Part shown: positions 26,047-34,027 of the stretch, in pieces
Layout: each line of letters starts with the position of its first letter
Numbering within the stretch: the stretch's first letter is position 1
NCBI GenBank assembly: GCA_020832495.1
Contig: JAFIEP010000057.1
Coordinates: forward strand, 1 to 52,071
DNA length: 52,071 nucleotides
Origin: Acidimicrobiia bacterium
GTDB lineage: Bacteria; Actinomycetota; Acidimicrobiia; Acidimicrobiales; Acidimicrobilacustridaceae
Direction: 5' to 3'
Position numbers and translations under genes: made by a program
The notes under the pieces: generated by a model
What the model was told of the DNA's origin: nothing
The model's input: the letters and a program-made list of their open reading frames with translations, nothing else
Databases searched by the model: none

Positions 26047-27126
26047 ATGCCGCACGTGCTCTTGGCGATTCTCGCCCTCGGCTGCGCCGTCGCTTCCGTG
26101 GTCTGGGGGCGCTCCGCTCGCTACCGGGCCAAGGTGGTCCGCCGGGTCGAATCGTCCTCGGGCGACGCCGACCTGAAGCGTCTGGCGCGCTCTGACTTCA
26201 CCAAGGACCTGCACACCACCTTGCTGTACGCCGTGCTGGCCGCCAGTGCGGCGGCGGGTGCCGCCACCGGATCGGTGACCGTCACGGTGGCGGTGGCCAT
26301 GCTGGTCTTGGTGCCCGCCGGCGTGTCGGCTGTCCTCGGGCGCAACTTCGTCAAGGAGGCGCGCCTCGAACTGAACCGCAGCCAACTCGAACGGAGGGCG
26401 CAGGAGGTGCTCGTCCAAGAGGAACTGGCGCCGAAGCGCTGGGCCGAACGACTGGCCCCCGAGGACCTGCCCGCCGTCGAGGGCTTCGAGGTGGGACGGG
26501 TCTACCAGCCGGGTTCGGGGTTGATGGCCGGCGACTTCTACGACCTGTTCAGCCTGGGTCCAACCCGCCTCGCCGCGGTCATCGGCGACGTCTCCGGGCA
26601 CGGTATCGACCCGGCCATCACCGCATTCCAGGCCAAGTACCTCCTGCGCGTGTTCCTGCGGCAGTTCCGCGACCCTGCGCAGGCCATCGAGGAGCTCAAC
26701 GCGCAGATGTCGGCCATCGGGCGCAACGAGGAGTTCATCTCGTTGTGCGTGGCCGTGTTCGACACCCAAGCCGGCACGTTGCGCTACGCCTCGGCCGGGC
26801 ACCCCGCTGCGTGGTTGTGGCACGACAAGGAGACCCAGCCGCTGCGGGCCACCGGGCCCCTGCTGATGCTCGATCCGTCGGGCACCTACTTCTCCCGAGA
26901 GATCCCTCTGGCCACCGACGACCTGCTCCTCGTCTACACCGACGGCTTGGCCGAGGCCCGCAGCGGCGACCAACTGTTCGGCGAGGAACGTGTGGCCGGA
27001 ATGCTCCGTCGTGACCCGGGGGTGGCCGCCGACGTACTGTGCAAGTCCCTGCTCGAGGCAGCGACCGACTTCTCGAGCGGGTCCATCACCGATGACGTCG
27101 CCATCCTCGCCATCCGCCGCAGCTGA
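26047..27126 (+). CDS. membrane-anchored SpoIIE/RsbU-type PP2C phosphatase
   Basis: A 359-residue protein. One N-terminal helix (about residues 4-20) and a hydrophobic pair (about 58-98) place it in the membrane. A helical linker then leads to a PP2C/SpoIIE domain (about 145-357). Metal-binding Asp residues are in MAGDFYDLF, VIGDVSGHG, and the late ITDDVAIL and VYTDGLAEA segments. Such enzymes dephosphorylate anti-anti-sigma factors in partner-switching cascades. No STAS or anti-sigma kinase gene is in the window, so the target is unknown. Confidence 0.88.
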   Translation: MPHVLLAILALGCAVASVVWGRSARYRAKVVRRVESSSGDADLKRLARSDFTKDLHTTLLYAVLAASAAAGAATGSVTVTVAVAMLVLVPAGVSAVLGRNFVKEARLELNRSQLERRAQEVLVQEELAPKRWAERLAPEDLPAVEGFEVGRVYQPGSGLMAGDFYDLFSLGPTRLAAVIGDVSGHGIDPAITAFQAKYLLRVFLRQFRDPAQAIEELNAQMSAIGRNEEFISLCVAVFDTQAGTLRYASAGHPAAWLWHDKETQPLRATGPLLMLDPSGTYFSREIPLATDDLLLVYTDGLAEARSGDQLFGEERVAGMLRRDPGVAADVLCKSLLEAATDFSSGSITDDVAILAIRRS

Positions 27127-27163
27127 CCCCCCTCCTGATCTCGACGGGAGCCCCGCGCCCTCG

Positions 27164-28672
27164 GTGACCGACGCCTTGGCGCGGGCGAGGGCCGGGAACC
27201 TGGCAAGGGGGGCCGAGAAGCTGGCGGCACAGGGAAAGCTGTTCGTGCGTGATCGCATCGATCTGCTGGTCGACCCCGGGTCCTTCGTGGAGGACGGCCT
27301 GCTGGCCAACAACGCCGCCGACGACCTGCCCGCTGACGGCGTCGTCACCGGGGTGGGGACCGTCGACGGCCGGCCGGTGTGCGTCATGGCCAACGACCCG
27401 ACGGTCAAGGCCGGCTCGTGGGGCGCCCGCACCGTCGAGAAGATCGTGCGCCTCACCGAGCGGGCGCTGCGCGAGTCACTGCCCGTCTTCTGGCTGGTCG
27501 ACTCGGCCGGCGCGCGCATCACCGACCAGGTGCAGCTGTTCCCCGGCCCCAGGGGAGCGGGGCGGATCTTCTACAACCAGGTCAAGCTGTCGGGGAAGGT
27601 GCCCCAGATCTGCTGTCTGTTCGGGCCGTCGGCCGCCGGTGGGGCCTACATCCCGTCGTTCTGCGACGTGGTGTTCATGGTCGACGGCAACGCCTCGATG
27701 TACCTCGGGTCGCCCCGCATGGCCGAGAAGGTCATCGGGGAGGTCACCTCCCTCGAGGAGATGGGCGGCGCCCGCATGCACGCCAGCGTGTCGGGCTGCG
27801 GTGACAACCTGGCCGTCGACGACCAGGACGCCATCGAGCAGGCCCAGGCCTGGTTCACCTATCTGCCCAGCTCCTGGCGGGACGCGCCGCCGGTCTACGA
27901 GGCCACGCCACCGGCGCGGGAGCTGACCGCTGATCTGGTGCCCGCCGAGGAGTCGCAGGGTTACGACATGGCCACCGTCATCGACGCCCTGGTCGACGCC
28001 GAGAGTTTCTTCGAGGTGAAACCGCTGTTCGCCCCGGAGTTGATCTGCGGGTTGGGCCTCCTCGACGGGCATCCGGTGGGCATCGTGGCCAACCAGCCGA
28101 TGGTCAAGGGTGGGGTGCTCTTCGTCGACTCGGCCGACAAGGCGGCGCGGTTCATCTGGTTCTGTGATGCCTTCAACATCCCGCTGGTCTTCCTGGCCGA
28201 CGTCCCCGGCTTCATGGTCGGCACGCAGGTGGAGCGGCAGGGCATCATCCGTCACGGCGCCAAGATGATCACCGCCGTGTCCGAGGCCACCGTGCCCAAG
28301 GTGTCCGTGGTGGTGCGCAAAGCCTACGGAGCCGGTCTCTACGCCATGTCGGGCCCGGCCTTCGCGCCCGAGGCGACCCTGGCGCTCCCCACGGCCAAGA
28401 TCGCTGTGATGGGACCCGAGGCGGCGGTCAACGCCGTGTTCGCCAACAAGATCGCTGCCATCGCCGACGAGGACGAGCGGGCGGCCTTCGTGGCCGAACA
28501 GCAGCGCATCTACACCGAGGACGTCGACCTGATGCGCCTGGCCTCGGAGTTGGTGGTCGACGCGGTCGTGCCCTTCGAGAGTCTGCGTGCGGAGGTGGTC
28601 GCCCGCCTGCAGCGTGCCGCCGGGAAGGACCGCCACTTCTCCGACCGGCGCCACGGCGTCCCGCCGGTATGA
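27164..28672 (+). CDS. acyl-CoA carboxylase carboxyltransferase beta subunit (PccB/AccD type)
   Basis: A 502-residue carboxyltransferase that moves CO2 from biotin to an acyl-CoA. The N-terminal half has the SAGARITDQVQLFPG region and the GPSAAGGAYIPSF acyl-CoA loop. The C-terminal half has FLADVPGFMVGTQVE and KAYGAGLYAM for carboxybiotin binding. It resembles propionyl- and methylcrotonyl-CoA carboxylase subunits. No biotin carboxylase subunit is nearby, so the alpha partner is encoded elsewhere. GTG 27164 is chosen because the family core begins soon after. An in-frame ATG at 27092 overlapping the phosphatase gene would add 24 residues. Confidence 0.92.
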   Translation: MTDALARARAGNLARGAEKLAAQGKLFVRDRIDLLVDPGSFVEDGLLANNAADDLPADGVVTGVGTVDGRPVCVMANDPTVKAGSWGARTVEKIVRLTERALRESLPVFWLVDSAGARITDQVQLFPGPRGAGRIFYNQVKLSGKVPQICCLFGPSAAGGAYIPSFCDVVFMVDGNASMYLGSPRMAEKVIGEVTSLEEMGGARMHASVSGCGDNLAVDDQDAIEQAQAWFTYLPSSWRDAPPVYEATPPARELTADLVPAEESQGYDMATVIDALVDAESFFEVKPLFAPELICGLGLLDGHPVGIVANQPMVKGGVLFVDSADKAARFIWFCDAFNIPLVFLADVPGFMVGTQVERQGIIRHGAKMITAVSEATVPKVSVVVRKAYGAGLYAMSGPAFAPEATLALPTAKIAVMGPEAAVNAVFANKIAAIADEDERAAFVAEQQRIYTEDVDLMRLASELVVDAVVPFESLRAEVVARLQRAAGKDRHFSDRRHGVPPV

Positions 28673-28678
28673 GGCGCC

Positions 28679-28882
28679 ATGCCGTGGTGTAACAGCTGCG
28701 ACCGCTTCTACAACCCGAACTCGATGGCACCCGATGGGTCGTGCCCGACGTGCGGGAGGGTGATCGCCGAGCCGCCCGATGCCGACCTGAAGGTGCCCTG
28801 GCACTTCTGGGTGCTGGTCACCGCCACCGGTGCCTACCTGCTCTGGCGTGTCATCCAGGGGTTCGCCTGGTTGGTGGGCTGA
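28679..28882 (+). CDS. small zinc-ribbon membrane protein
   Basis: A 67-residue protein. Two Cys pairs (CNSC near residues 4-7 and CPTC near 22-25) suggest a zinc ribbon. A single transmembrane helix follows (about residues 42-66, HFWVLVTATGAYLLWRVI). It starts six bases after the carboxyltransferase stop, with GAGG in between as a weak ribosome-binding site. The function is unknown. Confidence 0.7.
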   Translation: MPWCNSCDRFYNPNSMAPDGSCPTCGRVIAEPPDADLKVPWHFWVLVTATGAYLLWRVIQGFAWLVG

Positions 28883-28925
28883 GCGGCCCTCGTCGCCTGG
28901 CTTCGACGTGCCCCGTCGCGAGCGG

Positions 28926-28931
28926 TAAGGT
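28926..28931 (+). promoter_or_regulatory. possible -10 box for tRNA-Pro
   Basis: TAAGGT lies ten bases upstream of the mature tRNA 5' end, predicting a short 5' leader for RNase P to remove. Confidence 0.4.
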
Positions 28932-28941
28932 GCGACCTCCA

Positions 28942-29019
28942 CGGGCTGTGGCGCAGCTTGGTTAGCGCGTCGGTCTGGGGGACCGAAGGTCGGAGGTTCA
29001 AATCCTCTCAGCCCGACCA
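28942..29019 (+). tRNA. tRNA-Pro (anticodon GGG), CCA encoded
   Basis: A complete cloverleaf was read by hand. The acceptor stem is CGGGCTG with CAGCCCG. The D stem is GCGC/GCGC, the anticodon stem TCGGT/ACCGA with loop CTGGGGG and anticodon GGG at 28977-28979. The T stem is GGAGG/CCTCT with loop TTCAAAT. The discriminator is A and CCA is encoded at 29017-29019. Confidence 0.97.
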
Positions 29020-29033
29020 CACAAACCGCAGGA

Positions 29034-29057
29034 CAGGGAGGGTTCCGGCCCTCCCTG
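29034..29057 (+). terminator. intrinsic-type terminator hairpin after tRNA-Pro
   Basis: A perfect 9-bp stem CAGGGAGGG (29034-29042) with CCCTCCCTG (29049-29057) and loop TTCCGG. Weaker ACA/TGT pairing can extend it. There is no T tract, as is common for actinobacterial terminators. It also lies between the tRNA and a convergent gene, so it may work both ways. Confidence 0.75.
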
Positions 29058-29076
29058 CTGTGTGTCCGGGGGAGGA

Positions 29077-30195
29077 TCAGTAGTCGCGTCCGGCCAGGAA
29101 CGTGGCCAGGTCCACGAGGTGCCGGCGTGCGGCATCGGGCATCGGCTCGTCCTGTGCGGCCTGCACGGCCTGCTCGGTGAGCGCCAGCACCTCGTCGGTG
29201 ACCAACTCGAGCGCGCCGGTCGATTCGATGATCGCCTGGATCGCCTCGAGTTCCGTTCCGGTGAGATCGGGACGGCCCGCTCGGTCGAGCACCTTTCGCT
29301 CAGTCGGGTCGGCGCGCTCGACGGCGACGGCCATGAGCGCTGTCGGCTTGCCCGACCACAGGTCGGCGCCGACCGGCTTGCCGAGCGTGCTGGGTTCGCC
29401 GAAGGCGCCGAGGACGTCGTCGCGCAACTGGAACGCCAGGCCCAACAACTCGCCGTAGCGCCACAGCGTGGCGGCCACCGGTGGTTCCGGTTCGTGCAGG
29501 GTGGCACCGACGAGGAGTGGGCGCGTCACCGTGTAGCGGCCCGACTTGAGACGAGCGATCCGCTGGGCTCGGTCGTAGCTGGCACCGCCGGCGGCGGTGC
29601 ACGACATGTCGAGGTACTGGCCGAGCATCAACTCGGTCTGGAGCTGCCGCCAGTGTTCGTGTGCCGCTGGTGGGCACGGCCGGAGCAGGTCCTCGGCCAT
29701 GGCGTGGGCCAGGTCGCCCACCAGGATGGCCACGCCCTCGGCGTGGCGGCGCGGCTCTCCTCGTCGGCTGTGGCCTTCGTGGTCTGCGGCCATGAACTCG
29801 TGGATGGTGGGCTGGCCGCGCCGGGTGGAGGCCCCGTCCATGATGTCGTCGTGGATGAGGGCGAAGGTGTGGAGCAGTTCGAGCGCCGCTCCGGCCCGGT
29901 CGGCGAGGGCCCGGCCGGCGCCGTCGGTCGGGTCGCCGCCGGCGCTGAGCCATCCGACGAAGCAGAACCCGGGCCGTAGTCGCTTGCCGGGGCCGAGCGC
30001 CATGCGGGCGAGTTGATCGAAGGGCAGGGCCAGTTCGGGGTCGTCGGCCACCCACCGCTCGCGCTCGGAGGCGATGGCCGCAGCCAGCACCTCGTCGGTC
30101 CGCCCCGCCACCTCCGCGAGCACGGCGGGCACCGTCGCCGCCACGGACGCCGGCATTCCAGCAGGCACCGGCTCGGGGGTGGTGTCGAAGGTCAC
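29077..30195 (-). CDS. short-chain polyprenyl diphosphate synthase
   Basis: A 372-residue trans-isoprenyl diphosphate synthase that condenses IPP onto an allylic diphosphate. The first Asp-rich motif is HDDIMD and the second is LRDDVLGAFG. GKRLRPG (IPP-binding Lys/Arg) and LKSGRYT are also conserved. Phe five residues before the first motif and a FALIHDD context resemble actinobacterial geranylgeranyl or farnesyl synthases (IdsA type). The chain length is inference. The start is GTG with GGAGA about ten bases upstream. The gene opens the envelope region and is divergent from the GT-C gene. Confidence 0.92.
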   Translation of the reverse strand: MTFDTTPEPVPAGMPASVAATVPAVLAEVAGRTDEVLAAAIASERERWVADDPELALPFDQLARMALGPGKRLRPGFCFVGWLSAGGDPTDGAGRALADRAGAALELLHTFALIHDDIMDGASTRRGQPTIHEFMAADHEGHSRRGEPRRHAEGVAILVGDLAHAMAEDLLRPCPPAAHEHWRQLQTELMLGQYLDMSCTAAGGASYDRAQRIARLKSGRYTVTRPLLVGATLHEPEPPVAATLWRYGELLGLAFQLRDDVLGAFGEPSTLGKPVGADLWSGKPTALMAVAVERADPTERKVLDRAGRPDLTGTELEAIQAIIESTGALELVTDEVLALTEQAVQAAQDEPMPDAARRHLVDLATFLAGRDY

Positions 30196-30341
30196 AGTTG
30201 AGAGTTCTCCGGATGCTGGTGGCGTCGTCTCGCCGTGACGTCGCTCGCCTGCTGCAGGCCACGAAAGCTACACCTTCGCAGGTGCTGGGCAGGGTTGCCT
30301 GATCGTCGCAAGGGCGGCCGGTAGGCCATCCTGCGGGGGAG

Positions 30342-30389
30342 TAACGTACGTCGCCTGTGGCGGGCTGTCCCTCTCCGGATGGCAAGGAG
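30342..30389 (+). promoter_or_regulatory. -10 box and Shine-Dalgarno for the GT-C gene
   Basis: TAACGT at 30342-30347 predicts a start near 30354. AAGGAG at 30384-30389 lies five bases before GTG 30395, which selects that codon over GTG 30389, whose G is part of the AAGGAG itself. The rest of the 199-base divergent gap (30196-30394) shows nothing recognisable. Confidence 0.45.
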
Positions 30390-30394
30390 TGCCA

Positions 30395-31918
30395 GTGGTT
30401 GGCGACCACGACGGTGACATGGGTGAGGCGACGACGCTGGTCGACGCGCGCCCCCGGTCGCAGACCCCCGCAGCAGAGTCCGGTAGGGACCGCCTCCTGA
30501 GCGCCCTGTGGCGACACCGCAACCTGGTGCTTGCCGGGTTCGTGTTCGTGCTCGGGGCGGCCGTTGCGGTGCGGATCCGCCCGATCATCCTCTACGACGA
30601 TGCGGCCATCACCGCCCGCTACGTGGAACGCATGGTCGCCGGGCAGGGCTGGACGTACAACCCGGGCGATCGCACCAACGGGGCGAGCGCACCGCTGTTC
30701 ACCTTGGTGCTGGCTGCCGTGCACGCTCTCGGGATCGAGGTGATCGCCGCCATCCGGCTGGTGGTCACGTTCAGCTACGCCGCCACGGTCGCCCTGGTGG
30801 CCTACCTCGGGGCCCGGGTCGCCGGCCTGGCCGCCGGTGCACTGGCGGCGCTGTTCCTGCTCGCATGGGTGGATTTCTCCACCCAGGGCCTCAGCGGCAT
30901 GGAGTCGCCCTTCGCTGCGGCCCTTGGACTGGCTGCCATAGTGGCCTTGTCCCACGGCTCACCCACCTGGGCCGGGGTGTTCCTCGGCCTGGCGGTGGTG
31001 AACAAGCTCGATGCCGGAGCCCTGGCCCTCGCCGTTGCCCTTGCCGTCCTCTTGGTGCAGCGCCGGTTCCCTTGGCGGACCGCATGGGTCAGCGCGGTGG
31101 TGGCCGCGCCTTGGTTCCTGTTCTCGCAGCTCTACTTCGGTTCGGCGTTGCCGCACAGCTTTACCCAGAAGGCGACGGGGGAGGTGGTGGATCCCGGTGG
31201 GCGTGACGTCGGGTGGATCCTCGATTCGCTCGAGAACCAAAGCGTCGAACTGCTGGTGCTGTTGGGGCTGGCCGCAGCGGCGTTCGTCCCGAGCGTGGCG
31301 CGGCGGTCGCCAACCGCTGCGGTGGCGCTCCTCGTCGTGGTCGTCTGGCCGGTGCTCCACGCGGTGACGTTCTCGCTGTTGGACCTCGGTGCCGCTCACC
31401 CGTGGTACCTGACCGTGCTCTATCCACCGCTGGCGCTCGCTGCTGGGTGCACCCTCGTGCTGTCCGTGCAGGCGGTGGCTCGCTGCGGCAGGTGGCCGGC
31501 CATCGGGGCCTTCGTTGTGGCAGTCCTGGTGGCGGTCCCGGCCATCGGCCTGTTGCAGGACGAAGGCGGAGGGTCGGGAGAGATGGTCCGGCGCCTACGC
31601 CAGGGGGCCACCAGCTACTACTTCCTCCATTTCGAGGTGGAGCGCCGAGGCGCCGGTCTCGCCGTGGCCGAGCTGGCTGAGCCCGGTGACGTGGTGGCCA
31701 CCTGTTTCGGCTGGGTGGCCTTCGAGGCCCGCCAGCAGTACATCTCGGAGATCTGCCCGTTGAACACCCGCGTGGACGTGGGGCCGCCCGACTGGTACGT
31801 CACGGGCGGGTTCCCAGGGCACGAGCGGCCGTCGCCGCCGGCTGGCACGACTGTGTACAGCGTCGACATCGACAACGAGGTCGGGGGATGGATGGACGTG
31901 ATCGAGCTGGACCGATGA
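30395..31918 (+). CDS. GT-C family integral membrane glycosyltransferase
   Basis: A 507-residue polytopic protein with about ten transmembrane helices after a cytoplasmic N-terminus. The first periplasmic loop has ILYDDAAITARYVERMV followed by YNPGDRTNGASAPL. This is the acidic DD catalytic loop plus NPG motif typical of actinobacterial arabinofuranosyl- and mannosyl-type GT-C enzymes (compare AftB-like proteins). These use a polyprenyl-phosphate sugar donor on the outer face of the membrane. A soluble C-terminal part (about 390-507) contains several Cys. The sugar and acceptor are unknown. The position at the head of an envelope glycan cluster supports the call. Confidence 0.78.
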   Translation: MVGDHDGDMGEATTLVDARPRSQTPAAESGRDRLLSALWRHRNLVLAGFVFVLGAAVAVRIRPIILYDDAAITARYVERMVAGQGWTYNPGDRTNGASAPLFTLVLAAVHALGIEVIAAIRLVVTFSYAATVALVAYLGARVAGLAAGALAALFLLAWVDFSTQGLSGMESPFAAALGLAAIVALSHGSPTWAGVFLGLAVVNKLDAGALALAVALAVLLVQRRFPWRTAWVSAVVAAPWFLFSQLYFGSALPHSFTQKATGEVVDPGGRDVGWILDSLENQSVELLVLLGLAAAAFVPSVARRSPTAAVALLVVVVWPVLHAVTFSLLDLGAAHPWYLTVLYPPLALAAGCTLVLSVQAVARCGRWPAIGAFVVAVLVAVPAIGLLQDEGGGSGEMVRRLRQGATSYYFLHFEVERRGAGLAVAELAEPGDVVATCFGWVAFEARQQYISEICPLNTRVDVGPPDWYVTGGFPGHERPSPPAGTTVYSVDIDNEVGGWMDVIELDR

Positions 31919-31935
31919 TCGGCGGTGTGCACGGG

Positions 31936-31947
31936 CGCCGGCCGGCG
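31936..31947. repeat. perfect 12-bp palindrome CGCCGGCCGGCG
   Basis: It lies 18 bases after the GT-C stop codon in the 127-base gap before the GT2 gene. It could be the core of a hairpin terminator or a chance GC-rich palindrome. Confidence 0.35.
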
Positions 31948-32015
31948 GTGGCCGCTAGGCGGCGCGCAACTGAAGCAATGTCAGGGATCCATGGCGTGGC
32001 ACCAGGGTGCTCCAT

Positions 32016-32043
32016 TACCGTGGTGGGTGGCGAGTTGGAGGAG
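32016..32043 (+). promoter_or_regulatory. -10 box and Shine-Dalgarno for the GT2 gene
   Basis: TACCGT at 32016-32021 predicts a start near 32028. GGAGGAG at 32037-32043 precedes GTG 32046. The ribosome-binding site fixes this start, which also gives the canonical GT2 opening. Confidence 0.45.
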
Positions 32044-32045
32044 CA

Positions 32046-33050
32046 GTGCGAATCAGTGTGGTGATGGCGACCTGGAACGGCGGGCCCTTCGTCGCGCCCC
32101 AGCTCGAGTCCATCGCCGGCCAGCGCAGGCTGCCCGACGAGGTCGTGGTGGTCGACGACTGCTCCGATGACGGGACCCCGGCCGTTGTCGAAGAGGTAGC
32201 AGCTCGCTGTGGCTTGCCGGTGCGGCTCGAGCACAACGAGGTGCGTCGCGGCTCGACGGTGACCTTCGGTCGAGCGATCGAGGCGGCTGACGGAGATCTC
32301 ATCGTTCTGGCCGACCAGGACGACGTCTGGCGCCCGGACAAGCTCAGCGCGCTCGAGAGCCTGTTCCGGAACCGGCCGGATCTGGTCTACGCCTTCAGTG
32401 ACGGCGAGCTCATCGACGAGCGGGACCAGCCGATCGCACCGAGCATGTGGGAAGCTCGCGGCTTCGGCCCTGACGAGCAGGACGCTGTGCGTCGTGATCC
32501 CTTCGGACGCTTGCTGCACCGCTGGGTGGTGTCGGGTTGCACCATGGCCTTCCCCTCGTCGATGCGACAGTTCATCCTGCCCTTCCCCACCTGGATCACC
32601 GAACCGTTCGACCCCATGGTGCACGATCGCTGGATCTCGCTGGTGCTCGGGGGGTTGGGGCCGGTGGGGGTGGTCGACGCTCCGTTGGTCCGCTATCGCA
32701 TCCACGGCCACCAACAGATCGGCATGGCCAGCGCTCGGACCCGTGGTGAGTCGATGGTGAAGCTGGCGGTGCGCAAGCTGACCGTGTCGCCGGACGCCCG
32801 GCGGGACTTCCGCGACTTCCAGATCGTGCACCTCCACGAGGTGCACAAGCGGTTGGTGGCGGCGGGCGACACGGACGATGCCGTGGTCGAGCGGGTGGAC
32901 GCCGCCATTGCCCACTTCGAGCAGCGGCGAGACCTCCCGTCGTCCCGACTCGGCCGCCTACGACCAGTGGCGCGAGAACTGTTCAACGGTCGCTACCAGG
33001 CGTTCTCGAACGGCGCGCCGAGTGCCGGAGTGGACCTGCTCGTGCGCTGA
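32046..33050 (+). CDS. family 2 glycosyltransferase
   Basis: A 334-residue GT-A fold enzyme. It opens RISVVMATWNGG, then VVVVDDCSDDGT for nucleotide-sugar binding and LADQDDVW as the DxD metal motif. This is the form common in rhamnosyl- and related transferases of surface polysaccharides. The C-terminal third is less conserved and likely binds the acceptor. No transmembrane helix is visible, so it acts on the cytoplasmic side of a lipid-linked glycan. The exporter genes follow. Confidence 0.9.
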   Translation: MRISVVMATWNGGPFVAPQLESIAGQRRLPDEVVVVDDCSDDGTPAVVEEVAARCGLPVRLEHNEVRRGSTVTFGRAIEAADGDLIVLADQDDVWRPDKLSALESLFRNRPDLVYAFSDGELIDERDQPIAPSMWEARGFGPDEQDAVRRDPFGRLLHRWVVSGCTMAFPSSMRQFILPFPTWITEPFDPMVHDRWISLVLGGLGPVGVVDAPLVRYRIHGHQQIGMASARTRGESMVKLAVRKLTVSPDARRDFRDFQIVHLHEVHKRLVAAGDTDDAVVERVDAAIAHFEQRRDLPSSRLGRLRPVARELFNGRYQAFSNGAPSAGVDLLVR

Positions 33051-33059
33051 GTCGGCGGG

Positions 33060-33065
33060 TACTCT
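33060..33065 (+). promoter_or_regulatory. possible -10 box for the exporter operon
   Basis: TACTCT predicts a start near 33072-33074, where a GTG (33074) opens a 10-codon reading frame ending at TAA 33104-33106. A second small frame (33093-33170) is annotated separately. Confidence 0.35.
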
Positions 33066-33092
33066 ACTGCGCGGTGGCCGCGGTCACTCGAG

Positions 33093-33170
33093 GTGCGGGG
33101 TGGTAACGACCCCGACGAGATCGAGGAGTTCATGGACAACCTGAGACAGTCCACAGGCGGAGCCGTCTGA
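33093..33170 (+). CDS. candidate 25-residue leader peptide coupled to the ABC permease
   Basis: GTG 33093 opens a short acidic frame beginning MRGGNDPDEIEEF and ending GGAV. Its TGA shares one base with the permease ATG (TGATG). The overlap is the same kind used by real gene pairs in this window, and there is no better ribosome-binding site for the permease. It may be a translated leader or may simply be chance. Confidence 0.3.
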   Translation: MRGGNDPDEIEEFMDNLRQSTGGAV

Positions 33171-34027
33171 TGGAGGCACCCAGCCGACCGCAGACACCGG
33201 CGCCGGTCGCGCTGCAGCGGTGGACGGTGTTGCGCCCAGGGAGTTCGAAGCGGCCGTGGGCCTCGGCAGCCGCCACCCGCGAGCTGTTGTGGGAGTCAGC
33301 AGCGCGCGAGCTGCGCGGGCGCTACAAGCAGAACGTGGGCAAGGGCGTGTGGATGCTGGTCCAGCCCATCGCCATGGTGCTCATCTACGGCTTCGTCTTC
33401 ACCCAGATCTTCAAGGCCACCGGGCACGGTCTGCCCTACCTCTCCATGGCCTGGGCCGGCATCATCTGCTGGCAGTTTTTCCAGCACGGCGTGCAGATCG
33501 GCATGTTCTCGGTGATCTTCGAGGCGGGGACACTCTCGAAGGTGTGGTTCCCCAGGGTCGTCGTGCCCTTGACGCCGGGGACGGCCGCGTTTGCTGACCT
33601 CGGCCTCGGGTTCGTCGTCCTGTTTCTCGTGGCCACCGTGCAGGGGGTCTCCATCGGCATCACCGCCGTCGCCCTGGTCGTTCCCGTGGCCATGTTGGCG
33701 GTGTGGATGTTTGCGCTGGCGCTCCTGTTGGCGCCCCTTGCCGTGTTCCTGAGGGACCTGACGTCGATCGTCCCGCTGCTGCTGCGGCTCGGCTTCTTCG
33801 CCAGCCCGATCATGTACTCGGTGTTCGAGATCCCCGAGCAGTTCTCCTGGCTCGCCACGTGGAACCCGGTGGCAGTGGCGGTCACCGGAGTGCGCGATGC
33901 GGTGTTGGCAGGAGTGTGGCCCGACTGGCGGCTCATCGGCATCCACGCCGTCGCCGGGCTGGTGCTCCTGGCGGCCACCTACACGTACTTCACACGGGTC
34001 GAGGATCGCCTGGTGGACGCACTGTGA
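33170..34027 (+). CDS. ABC-2 type polysaccharide export permease (Wzm-like)
   Basis: A 285-residue membrane protein of the O-antigen/teichoic acid exporter type. A cytoplasmic N-terminal helix contains the RELRGRYKQNVGKGVWMLVQP segment (about residues 47-67) typical of Wzm/TagG. Six transmembrane helices follow. The ATP-binding partner overlaps its end by four bases (GTGA). It should move a lipid-linked glycan across the membrane. Confidence 0.93.
   Translation: MEAPSRPQTPAPVALQRWTVLRPGSSKRPWASAAATRELLWESAARELRGRYKQNVGKGVWMLVQPIAMVLIYGFVFTQIFKATGHGLPYLSMAWAGIICWQFFQHGVQIGMFSVIFEAGTLSKVWFPRVVVPLTPGTAAFADLGLGFVVLFLVATVQGVSIGITAVALVVPVAMLAVWMFALALLLAPLAVFLRDLTSIVPLLLRLGFFASPIMYSVFEIPEQFSWLATWNPVAVAVTGVRDAVLAGVWPDWRLIGIHAVAGLVLLAATYTYFTRVEDRLVDAL

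Noticed and set aside
24490-27522. A 1010-codon open frame on the minus strand opposite der and the phosphatase
   Set aside because: It runs antisense to genes with unmistakable motifs on the plus strand and has no domain signal of its own.
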